Positions 59,301 to 64,000 of a DNA stretch of 64,000 nt are shown here, piece after piece (position 1 is the stretch's first letter; each line of letters begins with the position of its first letter). Both the position numbers and the translations under genes were made by a program. The DNA is from Trichuris trichiura (taxonomy: Eukaryota; Nematoda; Enoplea; Trichinellida; Trichuridae). The stretch lies in assembly GCA_037903355.1 (NCBI GenBank), contig JBAJFE010000020.1:124001-188000 (forward strand). Reading direction: 5' to 3'. A model generated the notes under the pieces. It searched no databases. It had not been told where the DNA came from and saw only the letters and a program-made list of their open reading frames with translations.

Positions 59301-61991
59301 GGTATTTGTAATATTTAGTGACTCTACGGTAGACATGCAGTATACAATGTGCATACCATACTTGCAATAAACGACAAACGACCTGTAGGCACGTATATGC
59401 GCCATAGGTACTACATGTGTGGCTGTAGACCCTGTATATCACAAATATCCTACTTATAAGTAGTGTATACTGCGTGTGTGCCATGTATACTTGCATACCC
59501 TCACTATGCAAGTATACACGGCACAGATACTGCACGTACACCGTAGAGAAGGTAGATATAGTTAAATATGTTATTTATACGCAGTTTAAGCCACTTACAT
59601 GTCATAAATTATCCATGCATACAGTTATATACATTGTAGATACTACATCTATGCCGCAGAAACCATTTACGCTGTAGCTACTCCAGTTATACGCGATTCG
59701 TATTACACAGAAGCCACATATGGCGTAAATATTCCTCGTAAGCAAATACATACAGCGTACATACTACATGATACAACAGAAACCGTGGGTTTCGCAGGTA
59801 TTCTGCATATAGGCAGTGTGCTACGTGAATGCCGCACATTTCACGAATACGTTATGTGCATACGATATACAACTTCAATATTATGCATATGTTGAAGAAA
59901 CTGGAGAGCGAAAAATCCCGTGCGTGTAAGTAGCACGTACTGCACGCATACTGTATATAGCATATATATGTGTGCCAGCTCTGTATTTACTATAAATACC
60001 TTCCATGTAGCACGTATAGCGGATTTACACTAGGCAAATTGTATATGTGAATGCAGGTATGCCAACAGGACTAGTTGCTTCTAGAACAAGTCGACTTGAG
60101 GTGAAGTCCTGTTGCTCCAGTTTGAACTGAACTGAAAATCGAGTAAAGCCAAAAGCGGTAAGGTCTCAACTAAGTAATTCATGATGGTTAGATTCAAAGG
60201 ATACACCATTGCATACCTGACGCTGCACGAAGGCGACATAACTGAAGAAATGGTTGCACGATACGGCTCTAACAGTGAGTCCAAACTTGCCACTTTTCCT
60301 TCAACTTTTGGATACGGCCAGTTGATCTCGTTGGGTGTCAACTTCAATAAGGAACTATGAACTTCCGTCACAGGTTCCAAGGGAAGTTTAAAGGCTAATT
60401 GAAATGCCGAAATCAAGGTTTCGCACTCCTTTTCGCACAAAATTGAATCGTAGTCAAGCAAGAACTTTTGCAGCGCGTAAGATTCGGCGTTCAAAAATCT
60501 TCTATTACGGAAGTTGCGTTCCAGTTCGCGGCAACTTTCCAACTGCTTTTCCATGATCAATGTTTTATTACGCTCAAGTGGCACGTAGGGTTTAAGGCAA
60601 ATAGCAATGATACCCTCCATCAACGAATCGCCAAGCAAATTGCCTACAGCGGAGCCCAGATGCACACCGTTGCCAACGGTAACGTTCAGTATTCCGCTTA
60701 AGGCGTCAAAAAAGTTTTGTACAGCACTGGATCGCCGCAGCATCTCTTCTTCATTCAATTCCATTGAAAAACCAGGTGACATACAGGTTTTAAGCGTGTG
60801 AGCACCGTTGGAAGCTTCGTAATGCAAATTGCATTGCTCGGCTTCGCGAAAACGGTCTAAGAATACGTCACATAACGCAGAAGATAGCTTACTGATAACA
60901 AAATTCAATAAGCCAAACGTCTCGAGAGCATCGCACAAGTTGACTAGTTTTCCAACTTCCTTAACAGTTACAGTCAAGGATTGGCTTTCCAGTTGGTGAT
61001 CCCACGCAAACGTTGCTCTCCACTGTCTCAACAGAAACTGGCGCATATATCTTTTTCTTTTAGACAGCCAGGTCAAAATCTTGGAAAAAAACATCACGCT
61101 CATACCCGGATGACATGTTAACAAGCTATAGCGCATATCAGGCGACATTTCATCATCAACATCATCACCATCACTGGGGCTCAAGACCTGACGTGCCAAA
61201 GCCTGCAACGAACAGTATGCTTGCGGAAACTTGTCCAGAGTATCTTCAGTCACATTCTGACAACTTAAGAACAACTGGTAAAGATCTTTAATCAAGCCAA
61301 TGGCATCCAATCGCCGCTCAGCAATGCATAATGTACTGGCCAAGCTGATAACCTGCGTTTCAATATCCTTCAGTTCCATCTCCTGAAACAACCGAAGCGA
61401 GACATCAATCTAGGAAAAGAGTGGTTCAATGGGCAACATTAACTAGTACAAAAAATGCCTGAAATTTTCGGGTATTTGTCATCCAAGCACTTTAATAGCC
61501 ATTAGGATATTCTTTGTACTCACAATGACAGATTAGCGTAAGCTGTACTTGTCGATGGATAAAGGTAAACCACTAACTAAATGTGATAGCAACGGCACAG
61601 AAATCAACATAACTTCCTACGAACAACCTCATGCAATTAAACACAGCAATTTAGTTACAACAAAGGGAAAACATGAAAGCGAAAAAATCACTCAACGAAA
61701 TGCGATCCACAACTTTTCATTCAGTCTTAGCATGAGCTACGTAAGAGTATAAACAAGTTCACTTGCCATGCTGCCCATTCCAAGGGGAAATTCGTCGTCA
61801 TCGGGAGACGACAAAACTTGGTAGCGTTCCTTTAAACTGTTTCCCAAATCACCCGTCCGAGCTTTGTCAAGATGACGCCAGCGGGAGATCAGGTGCTGCC
61901 TTAACTTTCTAAATTCTGGCTTATTTCCAATTTGCAAAAAGCAGCCTGTCGAAACGACCGACTCTGGCTGATCCATCTCCCTGTTCAATAA
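56325..61991 (-). CDS. ZW10: ZW10 homologue (RZZ / Dsl1-type tethering protein)
   Basis: ZW10 acts in the kinetochore RZZ complex and in an ER-Golgi tethering complex. The large exon 61409-60217 carries the middle of the protein (GNLLGDSLMEGIIAICLKPY, then ESCRELERNFRNRRFL). Further exons are 58145-57970 (SSWIVDYVERIESTLRKAF), about 57916-57688 (LSFNNMCFLARSLLEWNIDV), about 57638-57369 (LVDSLFTAVILNVLSLEDIT) and the last, about 56558-56325 (GIEERWNAGNGPLASCFTPD, then LIRAIFQNTEQRAAVLSKL), which is the signature C-terminus. An exon at about 61991-61750 (EFRKLRQHLISRWRHLDK) is probably part of the N-terminal half. The 5' exons were not resolved. The intron 60216-58146 contains the giant hairpin. 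Confidence 0.9.
58400..60110. repeat. Giant TATAC-rich hairpin in a ZW10 intron
   Basis: The left half (58400-59250) and right half (59255-60110) are complementary over almost their whole length. Examples are CAGAGCTGGCAC near 58520 against its complement near 59980, CATGGATAATTTATGACA at 58892 against TGTCATAAATTATCCATG at 59600, and AGAAGCAATTAGTCCCGCTG at 58420 against CAACAGGACTAGTTGCTTCT at 60064. The interior consists of degenerate units rich in GTATATAC and TACTTGC. There is no coding capacity. The outer ends fade gradually rather than ending sharply. Confidence 0.85.
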
Positions 61992-62009
61992 AAATAATGC
62001 CACAGAAAA

Positions 62010-63216
62010 GTAAACAGACTAACAGTAAGTTGGCGCGACAGTACAAACTGCCGTGCGAAGGTAAAAGCAATTGAGCTTTGAAAAACAAAAAGCCGGTCAG
62101 GAGCAGAATATTGGCAAAAAAGAAATTTATTTCGACCAAGAATCCATGTTTCTATATGCAACCGTAATGCCACAATTAGCAACCGGTGTCGCTGACAAAC
62201 CTAAGAACTTTGCCAGCAAGACTGTTTTGATTGCAATGAACCGGAGTAAAATCTTTTTAAAAGTTACTAAAATGGGAACTTAGTTTTCGCAGGAAACCCA
62301 GGAATGCAGGCTCGTTCGAAAACATTACTCTTATTCCTTTCAATGTTACATGCGTTGCAAGAGAACGAAATAAATTTCATTTGCGAGATCACTAGACCTG
62401 ACTGCTCGATACAAACACTAAAATCGACCAGCGATAAAACTTTGCTTCAGTATTATCTTGCTTCTCGCCCTACAACAACAGAAACGAGACAACGGTCGAC
62501 GACTTAAACATACTGTTAAATTTTAAAAACTGACAGACAAAAAAGGCATTTACCGAGCAGCGTTGTGCAAAGGTAAAAAGCCTAAACAATTCAAACTAGA
62601 TTATGCTAGCTCGCTGCTTTGACAATCGTTAAAATATGAGAGTTTAGCAGGAATACGGTATTCTCTGCGCGTCAGTGTGTAAAGATAAATTAATATAAAA
62701 TATTATTGAGCCCTTCGCAACGCATTTGCACCATTAGTGAGGAGTCGATACCGCTCACGAATTAGACGTTTAACTTAGCAATTCAGTGGTTTTCGGAACC
62801 GGCGAGTTTTGGTGCTGTAAACTTCCCATTCAGTTCTTCAGTAATCGCAAGCAAGACATTAGAAAAGCTGTCTAGTGAAAGCTCAGTGCATGGAAATGGG
62901 CGATATGTAGTTTAAATGGATCCTAACAAAAATTGCCAACTACAATCGGGTAATCACGTTCAATGTTCCCGAACTTCTTCGCAAAAATGCTTTACAAGGT
63001 TTAGGGCACTTGTCTTAATAAAACGTTAGTTCAATAAAACCACCGCGTTTGTTGGTCACTATTGGCTCAGAAAAGCGAATTCACGTGAACGTGTACGTGG
63101 TAATCAGTAACCAACTGAGGCTGGGATACTGTAGCTGTTAATGGTCTTTTCGTAATAGGCGTTTCTAGTGTGTTTTTTGTTGTTGGTGAATTATCTGTAT
63201 AGTCAGTATTTTCCCC
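62010..63216. other. Region upstream of ZW10 and of the small 3' gene
   Basis: It should contain the missing 5' exons of ZW10 and the promoter of the gene at 63217. Plus-strand frames at 62071-62283 and 62304-62507 and minus-strand frames nearby have no supporting motifs. No repeat was noticed. Confidence 0.4.
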
Positions 63217-63873
63217 ATGGATCCTTGTACTGAAAGATGGGTAGCATGTTGCAACTTTCTGAAGACATCTCGTGGAAAAAGGATGGTACGAAGACGTATT
63301 TTGAACCCGATGTATCCGGAGCATATGATCGTAAGTGGTTGTCTTATTTCGTTCATTAGCTACGTTGTGTAAGTGGGTGAGAATTTACCCGAGTGTAGAG
63401 CCGGCAAGTTCATGCCTGTTTGGCGCTAAATATAGCTTCGGTTTAATTAGTGTGTTTTGCTATTTCTGATTTGCTGGTTTAGAAATTGTACATCAACTTG
63501 GACAAATGGTCGCGTCCTCGTAAACGAAAGGTTCGAAGGTATATGCTTACTGAAGATTATGAAGCTAGTCTGGCTCAGGGGAGCGATCAAGGTCCCGCAT
63601 CTGATGGAGAAGGTAAGTTTCCATTTGATTTACCAGACAATTTGCGTAATTGTTATTTCTCCTTTAGAGGTAGGCGCTTTAAATGCAACTGGCGAAGCCC
63701 AAACTCCGGATGTATCATCTGAGAATTGCAGCCGTAAAAAAAGCGAACAACAGAAAGAAGGTGATGAAGAACAAAAAGAGCAAAAAGAAGAACAACAAAA
63801 GGAAGATGACGACGACGAAAAAAATGAAGATGAAAAGGCAATTAAGATAAATGAAAGCAGTGGCGTATTTTAA
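63217..63873 (+). CDS. Small three-exon gene, basic N-terminus and acidic KE-rich tail
   Basis: Exons 63217-63330, 63483-63612 and 63668-63873 join in frame through GTAAGT donors and TTTAG acceptors to give 149 codons. The N-terminal part is basic and Arg/Lys-rich (FLKTSRGKRMVRRRILNPMY, then DKWSRPRKRKVRRYMLTED). The C-terminal third is a charged low-complexity tail (QKEGDEEQKEQKEEQQKEDD). The pattern suggests a nuclear, nucleic-acid- or histone-binding protein, but I do not recognise the family. The ATG is the first in the exon and follows CCCC. Introns are 152 and 55 bp. Confidence 0.65.
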
Positions 63874-64000
63874 CGTGCTGAAAGAATCAATTTGTCTTCA
63901 TTTTGAAAAAGTTCGCTAGTAGTTTATGCGGAGCTTTTCTATGAAGTAAATTATTATAGCAGATTTCTATTCTTTTTTGCATGTCGTGTGGACAGGTTCG

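Noticed and set aside
60081..60216. C-terminal extension of the long ZW10 frame
   Set aside because: A good GTATGC donor sits at 60216 and the ZW10 homology continues in exons at 58145 and beyond, so this stretch is intron read-through.
63457..63666. First half of the 138-codon frame 63457-63873
   Set aside because: It crosses an intron (63613-63667) and uses another frame for the upstream part; the three-exon model is consistent in phase.

Overview
The window is eukaryotic. Coding sequence is split by introns, several only 30-60 bases long, with GT-AG borders. There are replication-type histone genes ending in stem-loops, eukaryotic tRNA genes, and remains of hAT, mariner, Tigger/pogo and Ty3/gypsy elements. 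The histone H4 has Cys at position 73, as I recall for nematode H4. Together with the compact introns and the pad-1/DOP1, ZMPSTE24 and ZW10 homologues, this points to a nematode, perhaps an enoplean (Trichuris-like) worm. The species is an inference.

Layout. 0.5-1.4 kb: part of a coiled-coil gene on the minus strand. 3.6-15 kb: a loose histone cluster (divergent H2B/H2A pair, H4, and an unusually divergent H3), each with its own 3' stem-loop. The long spacers hold decayed copies of one unrecognised coding-like family, a small Tigger-type MITE and a deleted Tigger element whose surviving 302-codon ORF lacks the catalytic domain. 15-25 kb: an unrecognised broken reading frame, two dead hAT (Buster/ZBED-like) elements lying tail to tail, a four-domain Kunitz gene wrecked by an insertion and a stop codon, and a hAT scrap. 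25-27.4 kb: tRNA-Ile(AAT), tRNA-Leu(AAG) and a suspect tRNA-Gln(TTG). 28.4-32.9 kb: a 4.55-kb near-perfect palindrome made of two head-to-head pogo/jerky-type transposase genes inside one pair of TIRs. 33.8-36.3 kb: a Ty3/gypsy pol fossil and a dead mariner.

36.4-63.9 kb holds the conserved single-copy genes: ZMPSTE24/STE24 CAAX protease (minus), DOP1/pad-1 (plus, about 15 kb, many exons), ZW10 (minus, convergent with DOP1), and a small three-exon gene with an acidic tail. DOP1 (Golgi/endosome traffic), ZW10 (kinetochore RZZ and ER-Golgi tethering) and STE24 (prenyl-protein processing) are housekeeping genes with no sign of co-regulation.

The most striking property is the density of hairpins. 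At least eight independent inverted repeats occur. One family (three copies at 1.45, 13.7 and 22.8 kb) has a structure I do not recognise: a conserved leader on one side only, then a palindrome, with 12-14 bp target duplications. Its outermost stem differs between copies yet stays self-complementary within each copy. Two further hairpin families carry a similar one-sided leader. This is the best candidate for an undescribed mobile system. A second notable object is a roughly 1.6-kb TATAC-rich giant hairpin inside a ZW10 intron.
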